Part shown: positions 44,933-53,422 of the stretch, one piece after another
Layout: every line of letters begins with the position of its first letter
Position numbering within the stretch: the stretch's first letter is position 1
From: Pseudomonas fluorescens
GTDB taxonomy: Bacteria; Pseudomonadota; Gammaproteobacteria; Pseudomonadales; Pseudomonadaceae
DNA: 64,000 bases
Direction: 5' to 3'
Assembly (NCBI GenBank): GCA_902825215.1
Contig: LR782234.1
Coordinates: forward strand, 1,860,001-1,924,000
Program-made: the position numbers and the translations under genes
Notes under the pieces: generated by a model
Seen by the model: only the letters and a program-made list of their open reading frames with translations
Told to the model about the DNA's origin: nothing
Databases searched by the model: none

Positions 44933-46804
44933 ATGAGTCACCCCTCACAGTTCAACCTGCTGCGCACCCGGCGCTTCCTGCCGTTCTTCATTACGCAGTC
45001 GCTCGGTGCGTTCAACGACAACGTGTTCAAGCAGTCGTTGATTCTCGCGATTCTCTATCGGCTGACCATCGAGGGTGACCGCTCGATCTGGGTCAACCTG
45101 TGTGCTCTGCTGTTCATCCTGCCGTTCTTTCTGTTCTCGGCACTGGCCGGGCAGTTTGGCGAAAAGTTCGCCAAGGACGCGCTGATCCGTCTGATCAAAC
45201 TCGCGGAAATCGCGATCATGGCCGTAGGATCTATCGGTTTTCTCTTCGATCATTTGTCGCTGATGCTGGTGGCGCTGTTCGCCATGGGCACCCATTCGGC
45301 ACTCTTCGGACCGGTGAAGTATTCGATCCTGCCGCAGGCGCTGCGTGACGATGAACTGGTCGGTGGCAACGGTCTGGTGGAAATGGGCACGTTTCTGGCG
45401 ATTCTCGCCGGGACGATTGGTGCCGGGATCATGATGTCGTCAGAGCACTACGCGCCGGTGGTGTCTGCCGCCATCGTCGGCATCGCCGTGCTGGGTTATC
45501 TGGCCAGCCGCAGTATTCCGCGCGCGGCGGCGTCCTCCCCGGAGATGCGCCTGAACTGGAACATTTTCAGCCAGTCCTGGGCGACGTTGAAACTCGGACT
45601 GGGCCAGACGCCCGCCGTGTCGCGCTCGATTGTCGGCAACTCGTGGTTCTGGTTCGTCGGGGCGATTTACCTGACGCAGATTCCGGCCTACGCCAAGGAG
45701 TGGATGCACGGCGATGAGACCGTGGTCACCCTGATCCTCACGGTGTTTTCGGTGGGCATTGCGCTGGGTTCGATGCTTTGCGAGAAACTGTCCGGGCGCA
45801 AGGTCGAGATCGGTCTGGTGCCGTTCGGTTCGTTCGGCCTGACGGTGTTCGGCCTGCTGCTGTGGTGGCATTCCGGCGGGATTCCCGACAGCGTCAGCGG
45901 CCATAGCTGGACTGAGGTGCTGGGCTTCGTTCACACCTGGGCGGTACTGATCGACATTCTTGGCCTGGGCATATTCGGCGGCTTTTATATCGTGCCGTTG
46001 TACGCGCTGATCCAGTCACGCACCGCCGAGAACGAGCGGGCGCGAGTGATCGCGGCGAACAACATTCTCAACGCGCTGTTCATGGTGGTTTCGGCGATTG
46101 TTTCCATCGTTTTGTTGAGCGTGGCGAAGCTGTCGATCCCGCAGCTGTTCCTGGTGGTGTCGCTGCTGAACATCGGCGTCAACGCCTACATCTTCAAGAT
46201 CGTGCCCGAGTTCAGCATGCGTTTCATGATCTGGTTGCTCAGCCATTCCATGTACCGCGTCGAGCATCGCAACCTTGAAGCGATTCCTGATGAAGGCGCG
46301 GCGTTACTGGTGTGCAACCACGTATCGTTCGTCGATGCCTTGCTGATCGGTGGGGCGGTGCGCAGGCCGATTCGCTTTGTCATGTACTACAAGATCTACA
46401 ACCTGCCGGTGCTGAACTTTATCTTCCGCACCGCTGGCGCTATTCCCATTGCCGGACGCCAGGAAGATATCCAGATCTACGAAAAGGCCTTCAGCCGTAT
46501 TGCGCAGTATCTGAAGGAGGGCGAGCTGGTGTGCATTTTTCCGGAAGGCAAGTTGACTGCCGATGGCGAGATCAACGAATTCCGCGGCGGGCTGACGCGG
46601 ATTCTCGAAGAGACGCCAGTGCCGGTGATACCGTTGGCGTTGCAGGGGCTGTGGGGCAGTTTCTTCAGTCGCGATCCGAACAAGGGCTTTTTGCGCCGGT
46701 TGTGGTCGCGGGTGACGCTGGTGGCGGGTTCGGCGATTACCGAAGGGGCGGAGCCGGCGAGGTTGCAGGTGTTGGTCGGAGAATTGCGCGGATCCGTTAG
46801 ATAG
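44933..46804 (+). CDS. MFS lysophospholipid transporter fused to 1-acylglycerol-phosphate acyltransferase
   Basis: A 623-residue, two-domain membrane protein. Residues 1-420 form an MFS domain of the LplT type (FFITQSLGAFNDNVFKQSL, then GPVKYSILPQALRDDELVGGNG). Residues 430-623 form a PlsC acyltransferase with the HX4D motif in CNHVSFVDALL and the glycerophosphate-binding FPEGKLTADGEI. The expected role is to flip lysophospholipids inward and re-acylate them. The third domain of the full-length LplT-Aas fusion, the acyl-ACP synthetase, is absent. The ATG at 44933 is the family start; the frame is open back to 44855. Confidence 0.92.
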   Translation: MSHPSQFNLLRTRRFLPFFITQSLGAFNDNVFKQSLILAILYRLTIEGDRSIWVNLCALLFILPFFLFSALAGQFGEKFAKDALIRLIKLAEIAIMAVGSIGFLFDHLSLMLVALFAMGTHSALFGPVKYSILPQALRDDELVGGNGLVEMGTFLAILAGTIGAGIMMSSEHYAPVVSAAIVGIAVLGYLASRSIPRAAASSPEMRLNWNIFSQSWATLKLGLGQTPAVSRSIVGNSWFWFVGAIYLTQIPAYAKEWMHGDETVVTLILTVFSVGIALGSMLCEKLSGRKVEIGLVPFGSFGLTVFGLLLWWHSGGIPDSVSGHSWTEVLGFVHTWAVLIDILGLGIFGGFYIVPLYALIQSRTAENERARVIAANNILNALFMVVSAIVSIVLLSVAKLSIPQLFLVVSLLNIGVNAYIFKIVPEFSMRFMIWLLSHSMYRVEHRNLEAIPDEGAALLVCNHVSFVDALLIGGAVRRPIRFVMYYKIYNLPVLNFIFRTAGAIPIAGRQEDIQIYEKAFSRIAQYLKEGELVCIFPEGKLTADGEINEFRGGLTRILEETPVPVIPLALQGLWGSFFSRDPNKGFLRRLWSRVTLVAGSAITEGAEPARLQVLVGELRGSVR

Positions 46805-46824
46805 GCGTTGACTGGACAGCCCTC

Positions 46825-46895
46825 ATCGCTGGCAAGCCAGCTCCCACAGGTTCGATGGTGTACGCCAATCTTGTGGGAGCTGGCTTGCCAGCGAT
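46825..46895. repeat. REPIN, class B
   Basis: Inverted units at 46825-46847 and 46873-46895, separated by 25 bases, between the convergent acyltransferase-fusion and exporter genes. Confidence 0.9.
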
Positions 46896-46907
46896 GGGGC
46901 CGGTGGC

Positions 46908-47222
46908 CTAAGCGCTGACCTTGAGCCCGATCAACCCGGTCACGATCAACGCCACACTCGCCAGCCGAATCAATGCCATCGATTCGCCAAACAGAATGAT
47001 CCCGGCGATCACCGTGCCGACGGCACCGACGCCGGTCCAGATCGCATAAGCCGTACCCAGCGGCAAATCCTTCACTGCCAGCCCCAGCAGGCCAAGGCTG
47101 ACGGCCATGGCTGCAATGGTCAGTACGGTGGGCAGGGGGCGGGTGAAGCCGTCGGTGTATTTCAGGCCGACGGCCCAGCCAACCTCGAACAGGCCGGCGA
47201 AAAACAGAATGATCCAGGACAT
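46908..47222 (-). CDS. sugE: Guanidinium exporter SugE/Gdx (SMR family)
   Basis: A 104-residue, four-helix small multidrug resistance protein. It carries the Gdx-subtype fingerprint [19 protein letters not shown], with Glu13 as the proton/substrate-coupling residue, Trp16 and a Lys at 22, rather than the EmrE-type one. GGAGG lies six bases before the ATG at 47222; the frame is open further upstream through the riboswitch. The guanidine-II riboswitch in the leader confirms that guanidine is the likely substrate, exchanged for two protons as a dual-topology dimer. Confidence 0.95.
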   Translation of the reverse strand: MSWIILFFAGLFEVGWAVGLKYTDGFTRPLPTVLTIAAMAVSLGLLGLAVKDLPLGTAYAIWTGVGAVGTVIAGIILFGESMALIRLASVALIVTGLIGLKVSA

Positions 47223-47242
47223 GCAAGACCTCCATCGATTGA

Positions 47243-47296
47243 CGGGGTCGTCCCCAGATTGATGACTCGAGCGAGCCGCAGGGTCGTCCCCGCGTT
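47243..47296 (-). promoter_or_regulatory. Guanidine-II (mini-ykkC) riboswitch
   Basis: On the minus strand two small hairpins, GGGGACGACCC(T) (47291 to 47281) and GGGGACGACCCC (47254 to 47243), each expose an ACGA tetraloop and are separated by 26 bases. Paired hairpins with ACGR loops are the defining feature of mini-ykkC. The second ends about 10 bases before the Shine-Dalgarno GGAGG (47233 to 47229) of sugE, as needed for translational control. Confidence 0.9.
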
Positions 47297-47341
47297 GCGC
47301 CACAGTCTGCCGAGCATTAACCCGGGGATCAAGTTTAGGCC

Positions 47342-48307
47342 TCAGTCGGCCGCTTGTTGCGCCGCAGTCTGGCGATCCGCCTTTTCACTCATCCGGCGGA
47401 AGTACGTCGACAGCAGCGCCCCGGAAATATTGTGCCAGACACTAAACAACGCACTCGGCACCGCTGCCAGCGGCGAAAAGTGCGCACTGGCCAGCGCGGC
47501 GCCCAGCCCCGAATTCTGCATGCCGACTTCCAGCGCCAGTGACTTGCGCTGCGCCAGCGGCAATTTGAACAGGCGTCCGGTGAAGTAGCCGAGCAAATAA
47601 CCGAAGCTGTTGTGCAACATCACCACCGCCATGATCAGCAGACCCGACTCGGCGATCTTCGCCTGACTGGCCGCGACCACCGCCATGACGATGATGACGA
47701 TGCTGACCACCGACACCAGCGGCAGCACGTCGACCGCATGGCGAACCTTGTCGCCCAGCACGCGCTGGGCCACCACGCCAAGAATGATCGGCAGCAGCAC
47801 CACTTGCAGGATCGACCAGAACAACTCCATGAACGACACCGGCAGCCACGCCGAAGCCAGCAGCCAGATCAGCGCCGGGGTCAGCAGCGGGGCGAGCAGG
47901 GTGGTGACGGCAGCGATCGCCACCGACAGCGCCAGATCACCGCGCGCCAGCCAGGTCATCACATTGGACGACGTGCCGCTCGGGCAGCAGCCAACCAGAA
48001 TCACGCCGACGGCGATTTCCGGCGGCAGGTGGAACGCCTGGCAGAGCAACCACGCCACACCGGGCATGATCACGAAATGCGCGACCACGCCCAGCGCCAC
48101 GCGCCACGGATGGCGGGCAACGGCAGCGAAGTCGTCGAGTTTGAGGGTCAGGCCCATGCCGAACATCACCAGCCCCAGCAGCGGCACGATGGCGCTTTTC
48201 AGGCCGAGGAACCATGCCGGTTGCAGGAACGCAATCACAGCGAAAATCAGAACCCAGTAAGCGAAGGTATTGCCGACGAAGCGGCTGAGTGCAGCCAGTG
48301 CGCGCAT
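47342..48307 (-). CDS. Bile acid:sodium symporter family (BASS) transporter
   Basis: A 321-residue membrane protein with nine to ten helices of the BASS/SBF family. It shows [20 protein letters not shown], the central [19 protein letters not shown] crossover region, and [19 protein letters not shown] with the second conserved crossing. The family includes PanS-type pantoate/keto-acid carriers and bile-acid carriers; in a pseudomonad an organic anion other than bile acid is more likely. AAGGA precedes the ATG at 48307. It lies upstream of sugE on the same strand but the riboswitch intervenes, so separate regulation is likely. Confidence 0.9.
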   Translation of the reverse strand: MRALAALSRFVGNTFAYWVLIFAVIAFLQPAWFLGLKSAIVPLLGLVMFGMGLTLKLDDFAAVARHPWRVALGVVAHFVIMPGVAWLLCQAFHLPPEIAVGVILVGCCPSGTSSNVMTWLARGDLALSVAIAAVTTLLAPLLTPALIWLLASAWLPVSFMELFWSILQVVLLPIILGVVAQRVLGDKVRHAVDVLPLVSVVSIVIIVMAVVAASQAKIAESGLLIMAVVMLHNSFGYLLGYFTGRLFKLPLAQRKSLALEVGMQNSGLGAALASAHFSPLAAVPSALFSVWHNISGALLSTYFRRMSEKADRQTAAQQAAD

Positions 48308-48344
48308 GGCTTGATCCTTATTTTTGGTTACACCACAAAACGTT

Positions 48345-48432
48345 GTGGGAGCTGGCTTGCCAGCGATGGCGGCGTGTCAGACTCCCTATAAGCCATCTGT
48401 AACACCGCTATCGCTGGCAAGCCAGCTCCCAC
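48345..48432. repeat. REPIN, class B
   Basis: Inverted units at 48345-48367 and 48410-48432, separated by 42 bases, between the BASS gene start and the rdgC stop. Confidence 0.9.
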
Positions 48433-48468
48433 ATTTGAACCGGTTCCTCCAATGGGAACAGGTTGGCG

Positions 48469-49389
48469 TTAGATCCCCTGCGGAGTCTCTTCCCCGCCCA
48501 GGGCTTCCACCAGTGCCGGCAGGAATTCGCCGAAGGTCAGCATCATCAGGGTGAAGCTGGCGTCGAGCTGGCCGAGGGCTTCTTCGCCGCCGTCCTGTTC
48601 CGCCTGATCCTGCAGCAAGTCCTCGAACTTCAGGCGCTTGACGGTCATCTTGTCGTCGAGCATGAACGACAGTTTGTCCTGCCAGGCCAGCGACAACTGG
48701 GTGACCACTTTGCCGGTGCTCAGGTGCAACTGGATTTCTTCGCTGGTCAGGTCCTGACGCTTGCAACGCACGATGCCGCCGTCTTCGTGGGTGTCACGCA
48801 GTTCGCACTCGTCCAGCACATAGAAGTCGTCGGCGGCTTTTTGCGTGGTGACCCAATCGGTCATCACGGCGGTCGGCGCCATTTTCACCGTCAATGGACG
48901 CACGGGCAGGGTGCCGATGACTTCACGCAGGGTCGACAGCAAGTCTTCGGCGCGTTTCGGGCTGGCCGAGTTGACCAGGATCAGCCCCTGTTTTGGCGCG
49001 ACGGCGGCAAAGGTCGACGAGCGACGGATGAACGCGCGCGGCAGGAAGGCCTGGATGATTTCATCCTTGATCTGGTCGCGTTCCTTTTTATAGACCTTGC
49101 GCATCTGCTCGGCTTCGATCTCTTCGACCTTTTCCTTGACCGCGTCACGCACGACGCTGCCCGGCAGAATGCGTTCTTCCTTACGCGCGGCAATCAGCAG
49201 GAAGTCACCGCTGACATGCACCAGTGGCGCGTCTTCGCCTTTGCCGAACGGCGCGACGAAACCGTAGGTGGTCAACTCCTGGCTTGCACATGGACGCGCC
49301 AGTTTGGTGGCCAGTGCAGTTTCCAGCGCCTCGGCATCGACAGGCAGGTCTTGGGTCAGGCGATAGATAAGCAGGTTCTTGAACCACAT
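48469..49389 (-). CDS. rdgC: Recombination-associated protein RdgC
   Basis: A 306-residue protein of normal family length, starting [16 protein letters not shown]. RdgC forms a dimeric ring around double-stranded DNA and restrains RecA. The conserved [12 protein letters not shown] [17 protein letters not shown] and [20 protein letters not shown] segments are present. The ATG at 49389 is chosen over an in-frame codon at 49413; AAGGAG lies 11 bases before it. It stands alone, divergent from the tRNA operon. Confidence 0.96.
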   Translation of the reverse strand: MWFKNLLIYRLTQDLPVDAEALETALATKLARPCASQELTTYGFVAPFGKGEDAPLVHVSGDFLLIAARKEERILPGSVVRDAVKEKVEEIEAEQMRKVYKKERDQIKDEIIQAFLPRAFIRRSSTFAAVAPKQGLILVNSASPKRAEDLLSTLREVIGTLPVRPLTVKMAPTAVMTDWVTTQKAADDFYVLDECELRDTHEDGGIVRCKRQDLTSEEIQLHLSTGKVVTQLSLAWQDKLSFMLDDKMTVKRLKFEDLLQDQAEQDGGEEALGQLDASFTLMMLTFGEFLPALVEALGGEETPQGI

Positions 49390-49499
49390 GGGGTGAGTCT
49401 CTCCTTTATACAAAGGGGGGCATTATTGTCTTCGCCGTGGCATAGGCCAACCCTTCTCTAAGCCTTTGGAAGGCCTCGGAAAATTATTTAAAAAAGTGC

Positions 49500-49528
49500 T
49501 TGCCAGAGGTGGGGGCGCTCCGTAGAAT
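49500..49528 (+). promoter_or_regulatory. tRNA operon promoter
   Basis: TTGCCA (49500-49505), 17-base spacer, TAGAAT (49523-49528), followed by the GC-rich discriminator GCGCGCC typical of stringently controlled stable-RNA promoters. It reads into tRNA-Val at 49549. Confidence 0.85.
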
Positions 49529-49548
49529 GCGCGCCACACCGAAGCGAA

Positions 49549-49624
49549 GGGTGATTAGCTCAGCTGGGAGAGCGTCTGCCTTACAAGCAGAATGTCGGCG
49601 GTTCGATCCCGTCATCACCCACCA
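49549..49624 (+). tRNA. tRNA-Val (anticodon TAC), copy 1
   Basis: A 76-base cloverleaf. The acceptor GGGTGAT pairs with ATCACCC, the D-arm contains TAGCTCAGCTGGGAGAGC, the anticodon loop CTTACAA has anticodon TAC, and the T-arm is GGCGGTTCGATCCCGTC. The 3' CCA is encoded. Confidence 0.97.
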
Positions 49625-49643
49625 TTCGTTTCAAGTGTTTAGC

Positions 49644-49720
49644 GCAGCGGTAGTTCAGTCGGTTAGAATACCGGCCTGTCACGCCGGGGGTCGCGGGTTC
49701 GAGTCCCGTCCGCTGCGCCA
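49644..49720 (+). tRNA. tRNA-Asp (anticodon GTC), copy 1
   Basis: A 77-base cloverleaf with acceptor GCAGCGG/CCGCTGC, D-arm TAGTTCAGTCGGTTAGAATA, anticodon stem CCGGC around loop CTGTCAC (anticodon GTC), T-loop TTCGAGT and encoded CCA. It lies 19 bases after tRNA-Val. Confidence 0.97.
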
Positions 49721-49760
49721 TATTCGGTAACCTGGACCACTGAACGCCAGGTCACCACGG

Positions 49761-49787
49761 AAAAACCCGCTTAAGCGGGTTTTTTTC
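49761..49787 (+). terminator. Terminator of the first tRNA pair
   Basis: AAAAACCCGC, loop TTAA, GCGGGTTTTTTT, 40 bases after tRNA-Asp. Confidence 0.9.
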
Positions 49788-49910
49788 TGCCCCAAGGTTG
49801 TACCCGCGGGATGCATGGTTTCACCGGTTTTCGGATTTATTTGAAAAAACTTCAATTAAATCAACACATTACGAAAACTTGTGGCATAATGCGCCCCGTA
49901 ACGAAGCGAA

Positions 49911-49986
49911 GGGTGATTAGCTCAGCTGGGAGAGCGTCTGCCTTACAAGCAGAATGTCGGCGGTTCGATCCCGTCATCACCCACCA
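49911..49986 (+). tRNA. tRNA-Val (anticodon TAC), copy 2
   Basis: Identical to the copy at 49549-49624 over its whole length. CATAAT at 49885-49890 is a likely -10 for this second unit; the -35 is less clear. Confidence 0.97.
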
Positions 49987-50005
49987 TTCGTTTCAAGCGT
50001 TTCGC

Positions 50006-50082
50006 GCAGCGGTAGTTCAGTCGGTTAGAATACCGGCCTGTCACGCCGGGGGTCGCGGGTTCGAGTCCCGTCCGCTGCGCCA
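50006..50082 (+). tRNA. tRNA-Asp (anticodon GTC), copy 2
   Basis: Identical to the copy at 49644-49720, again 19 bases after tRNA-Val. The pair repeats the first with a period of 362 bases. Confidence 0.97.
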
Positions 50083-50120
50083 TATTCGGCATCTGGAACA
50101 CTGAACGCCAGATACCACGG

Positions 50121-50146
50121 AAAGCCCGCCTAGTGCGGGCTTTTTG
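50121..50146 (+). terminator. Terminator of the second tRNA pair
   Basis: AAAGCCCGC, loop CTAGT, GCGGGCTTTTT. It also faces the convergent catalase-like gene. Confidence 0.85.
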
Positions 50147-50183
50147 CTGTCTGGCGTTTGTGTTTTCTGCACTTGCGCGGCGC

Positions 50184-51347
50184 TCACTCGGCGTTGCGTT
50201 GATGACGGTAGTCACTGACGGCCTCGTACACTGCTTTGCGCAGGCGGTTGATGCCACCGATCGGGCGGTGCGCTTCAATGCCGAACCACGGGTTGAACGA
50301 CAGGTTGTCGCATTGCAGATTCAGCGCCGGGGTGTCAAAATCCTGTGGCGGCAAAGTGATCCGGGCGACGGTTTCAAAAGGAGAATCATCTTCGCGCCAT
50401 TCAATGCTGGTGTCCTCGATCGGCATGAACTTATTGGCATCCTGACGCTGGACCTGCAGAACGAAGCAGGCCGGCACGCGGTCGGTCGACAATTGTTGAG
50501 TCAAAGCACTGCGCAGGAAATTCGGCAGATCGTGGTTTTGCTTGGGCAATGTATAGGCGGGGCAGTTGTCCGGGTCCGGCGTGACGCGAAACTTCGCGTT
50601 GGCCTCGCCAAATTTATACGGCGATACCGAAAAATACGTCGTCTCGGTCGGACTGTCCGGTGGCGGTGCGAGGGTTGCCAGCGCGATAAACAAATGGCGA
50701 ACCTGCCAGGTGCGTGGATCCCAGGCAGGGAAGAACGCCATAACCTTTTTACCATCGGCCTGCGCTGCGACATTCTGCCGGTACTCGGCGACATCGCTGA
50801 CAAAGAAATTCGGGTGACTGAACATGACGAAATCCTGTTCAGCCAGAGCCTGGCGCTTGCCGAGCAGCTGTTTACCCGGCACATCGAGCAGTTTGATCGC
50901 CATGCCTCGGGCGTCGCGGATGCTGTCGAACTGCGGGTAGGCATTGCCGTTCGATAGCCGGATCAGCGCCTGCCAGGTTTTTCCCGGCTCACTGAACACA
51001 CCTTGACGCAAGGACTGCTCGAGATCCGGCACAACCTGCACCTGCGCTTTTACACAACCGTGAGCCTTGGCGTGGGCATCGCGCAGATAGCGCGTCGGTT
51101 CGCGATGCTGGTCGACGATACGCACGGCGGTCTGGATCACGCTTTGCGTCAGCGCCGCTTCGCCGGGTGGAATCTGCTCAAGCGCCGACACCGGGCCGCG
51201 GTGCTGCCAGGCGAACCAGGCGCTGGCAATGGCCCAGCCGAGCAGGCCGACGGCGAGCACGATCAGCAACAGTTTGCCGAGCCATCGGCCGATGCGCAGC
51301 CAGATCCGCGCCAACAGTGACAGTTCTTTCTTGAAGGTCGAGATCAT
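50184..51347 (-). CDS. Membrane-anchored catalase family (catalase-related haem) protein
   Basis: A 387-residue protein with one N-terminal transmembrane helix (about residues 24-46), which places the haem domain in the periplasm. The region RDAHAKAHGCVKAQVQV resembles the distal-His segment of the catalase/SrpA-type superfamily, and DARGMAIKLLDVPG its RGxA(V/I)K strand. RLRKAVYEAVSDYR near the C-terminus is a candidate for the proximal Tyr. It is shorter than true catalases and belongs with catalase-related proteins, some of which rearrange fatty-acid hydroperoxides. Its ATG overlaps the stop of the upstream di-haem gene. Confidence 0.85.
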   Translation of the reverse strand: MISTFKKELSLLARIWLRIGRWLGKLLLIVLAVGLLGWAIASAWFAWQHRGPVSALEQIPPGEAALTQSVIQTAVRIVDQHREPTRYLRDAHAKAHGCVKAQVQVVPDLEQSLRQGVFSEPGKTWQALIRLSNGNAYPQFDSIRDARGMAIKLLDVPGKQLLGKRQALAEQDFVMFSHPNFFVSDVAEYRQNVAAQADGKKVMAFFPAWDPRTWQVRHLFIALATLAPPPDSPTETTYFSVSPYKFGEANAKFRVTPDPDNCPAYTLPKQNHDLPNFLRSALTQQLSTDRVPACFVLQVQRQDANKFMPIEDTSIEWREDDSPFETVARITLPPQDFDTPALNLQCDNLSFNPWFGIEAHRPIGGINRLRKAVYEAVSDYRHQRNAE

Positions 51348-53152
51348 GGCAGTTGCGCCTCCAACGGGCCGCCGAGCACTTTCAGGTATTCCAGCAAGGC
51401 CCAGCGCTCTTCCGGCTGCAACAACCGGCCAATCACACCGTTGCCGCGCTCGCCGGCCCGGAATTCATGACCGCTGTTGTGGTTGCCGCTGATGCGCGTA
51501 TCGAACAGGAAGCCATTGGTAAAGGCTTCGGTGCGATAACCCAGATGGCGTGGATCGTATTCGAAACTGCCTTTATAGAAGGTGGTGGCGCGCTCATCCT
51601 GCGGCGACAGCAACTGATAAATACTCGGCACCGAACCGTTGTGCAGAAACGGCGCGGTGGCCCAAACCCCGGCCAGCGGCCGCGCTTTATAAGCGACTTT
51701 TTCCCGTACGCCGATCGGCAGGCCGAAACCGTCCAGTTGCGGTTTCTCCTGCGGCGTGACGTTGGCTTCACGGTAGGCGCGGTCTTCGACAAAAGCCGTC
51801 ACGTACGCCAGGCCCTTGGCCACTGACAACTGACTCAGGTCCAGCGGTTCCTTGGGCGTCGGGTGCAGTTTGACGTCCATCGTTTGCAGCTCTTTCAGGT
51901 CCCATCGCAGCGCGCTCAGGTCGAAACGGTGGCTGGCGATGTTGTTGGCGGCGTTCGGATCGGTACCGATCACTGCGACCGGCAGCATGTGCAGGTGTTG
52001 TACCCAGCGCTCGCCTTCCAGCTTCTGCGGCGGCACATGGCAACCGGCGCAATTTTCGGTAAACAGTGCGCGGCCCTTCGCGGCCAGCGGCTTGTCGATG
52101 GCCCCGAACAGCGCCTCTGGCCAGGCGGGCGGGCGGAGTCTTTGCAAGGTTTCCTCGATTTTGTGCAGATCACGCACGCGCACGCTGGAGGCGTAGCGCG
52201 CATCGCCTTGCAACGGTTGGCCGTTGCTGTCGAAAAAATTCAGCGTGGCGCCGACGCCCAGCGCTTCGCCGATATTGCGCGCCATCGGCTGTTGCGCCGA
52301 GCCGTTCCATTGCACCCAGTCGAACGTCCACATGTCCCACAGCTGCGGGTAATCCACCGGCGCGTCGGCCACACGATAGTTGCTCGCGGAAATCGCATCG
52401 CCAAACGTGGCGTTGGCGATCCGCCCGAACGCATCGGCGCGTCCGGGGCCTTCTTCGGTCGGATAGAGGCCGCGATGGGTATCGTTCCAGGCCACTTTAA
52501 TGAAGGTGTCCAGCGAGGTTTTGAAGTCTTTGCGCAACTGTTGATGGCGCGCATCGTAGGCGTCACCCAATACGTTTCTGGCGAAACGTTCGAATTTCCA
52601 CGGGTTGTAGTAAGTCGAGGTCAGACTGGCTACCAATGCCTGCCCGAAACTGCCACCGCGCAGTGTAGGAACGCTGGACGGCAGCACGTGTTGCGCTGTG
52701 CCGCCGTCAATTCGCAGCGCCTGGCCTTTGAAGCGCAGTTCGCCGGTGTGGCAGGCGGCGCAGGTGATGTCCAGATAATGCTCGCCGCTGCCAGGGTTCT
52801 GATGCCGAGCGAAGCCGACGGGCAGGTTGCCAGGGTTGCTCGACGTGGCTTTCTGTTGCGGATCAATCAGAAAACCGAAGCGCGCGAGGTACTCGGGTGA
52901 GGCGAAGCGCTGCTGCGAGAAGGGCAGCTCGAGTGCCTGGAACCATTCATAGCGCAGGCCTTTGACCTGCGTGCCCTGCGGCGTGAAGTAATAGGTTTGC
53001 CGGTCCTGCTCGCTCCACTGATCAAGGTAATGCACTTGCTCGGCGGGCGTATAAAAGGGCAATTTGGGATTGGCGACGTAATACAGCACCACGGCCAGGA
53101 CGAGGCCCAGCAGTACGACGATCAGGATCAGCACACGGAATAAGAGGCGCAC
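51344..53152 (-). CDS. Di-haem c-type cytochrome peroxidase/RoxA-like protein
   Basis: A 602-residue protein with an uncleaved N-terminal helix (about residues 5-27) and two c-type haem sites, CAACH at 131-135 and CAGCH at 368-372. The spacing and length fit the large di-haem peroxidase-like group that includes MauG relatives and the rubber oxygenase RoxA. The final third carries GVWATAPFLHNGSVPSIYQLL, a segment conserved in that group. The GTG start has AAGGACG nine bases upstream. It is the first gene of a two-gene operon with the catalase-like protein; both are probably anchored in the inner membrane facing the periplasm. Confidence 0.88.
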   Translation of the reverse strand: MRLLFRVLILIVVLLGLVLAVVLYYVANPKLPFYTPAEQVHYLDQWSEQDRQTYYFTPQGTQVKGLRYEWFQALELPFSQQRFASPEYLARFGFLIDPQQKATSSNPGNLPVGFARHQNPGSGEHYLDITCAACHTGELRFKGQALRIDGGTAQHVLPSSVPTLRGGSFGQALVASLTSTYYNPWKFERFARNVLGDAYDARHQQLRKDFKTSLDTFIKVAWNDTHRGLYPTEEGPGRADAFGRIANATFGDAISASNYRVADAPVDYPQLWDMWTFDWVQWNGSAQQPMARNIGEALGVGATLNFFDSNGQPLQGDARYASSVRVRDLHKIEETLQRLRPPAWPEALFGAIDKPLAAKGRALFTENCAGCHVPPQKLEGERWVQHLHMLPVAVIGTDPNAANNIASHRFDLSALRWDLKELQTMDVKLHPTPKEPLDLSQLSVAKGLAYVTAFVEDRAYREANVTPQEKPQLDGFGLPIGVREKVAYKARPLAGVWATAPFLHNGSVPSIYQLLSPQDERATTFYKGSFEYDPRHLGYRTEAFTNGFLFDTRISGNHNSGHEFRAGERGNGVIGRLLQPEERWALLEYLKVLGGPLEAQLP

Positions 53153-53422
53153 GATAAACGTCCTTGTCGAATTGTTGCGCTGTTATGCCTGAGCGAGGCC
53201 CTGTGCGGCAAGTGGCCATTACGCCAGATGTGGCGATCCCGTTTAACAGTTGCTCTGGGAAGCAGATGACAGAAGCTTCATCGTTGCGTGCGCCCAATGC
53301 GTTTGAGTCCCTGAACTTATCGCAGGTTTGCTGCTCTCATGCCGGTAGCCATTGGTCGTGGCGGCCTGATAAGCTCGCGGCTTTACTCGATTGCCCATTC
53401 GGCGCATGAACAAGGAAATAGC

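Noticed and set aside
50184..51347. True hydrogen-peroxide catalase
   Set aside because: The protein is much shorter than clade 1-3 catalases, is membrane-anchored, and the standard proximal Tyr motif is not clearly present.
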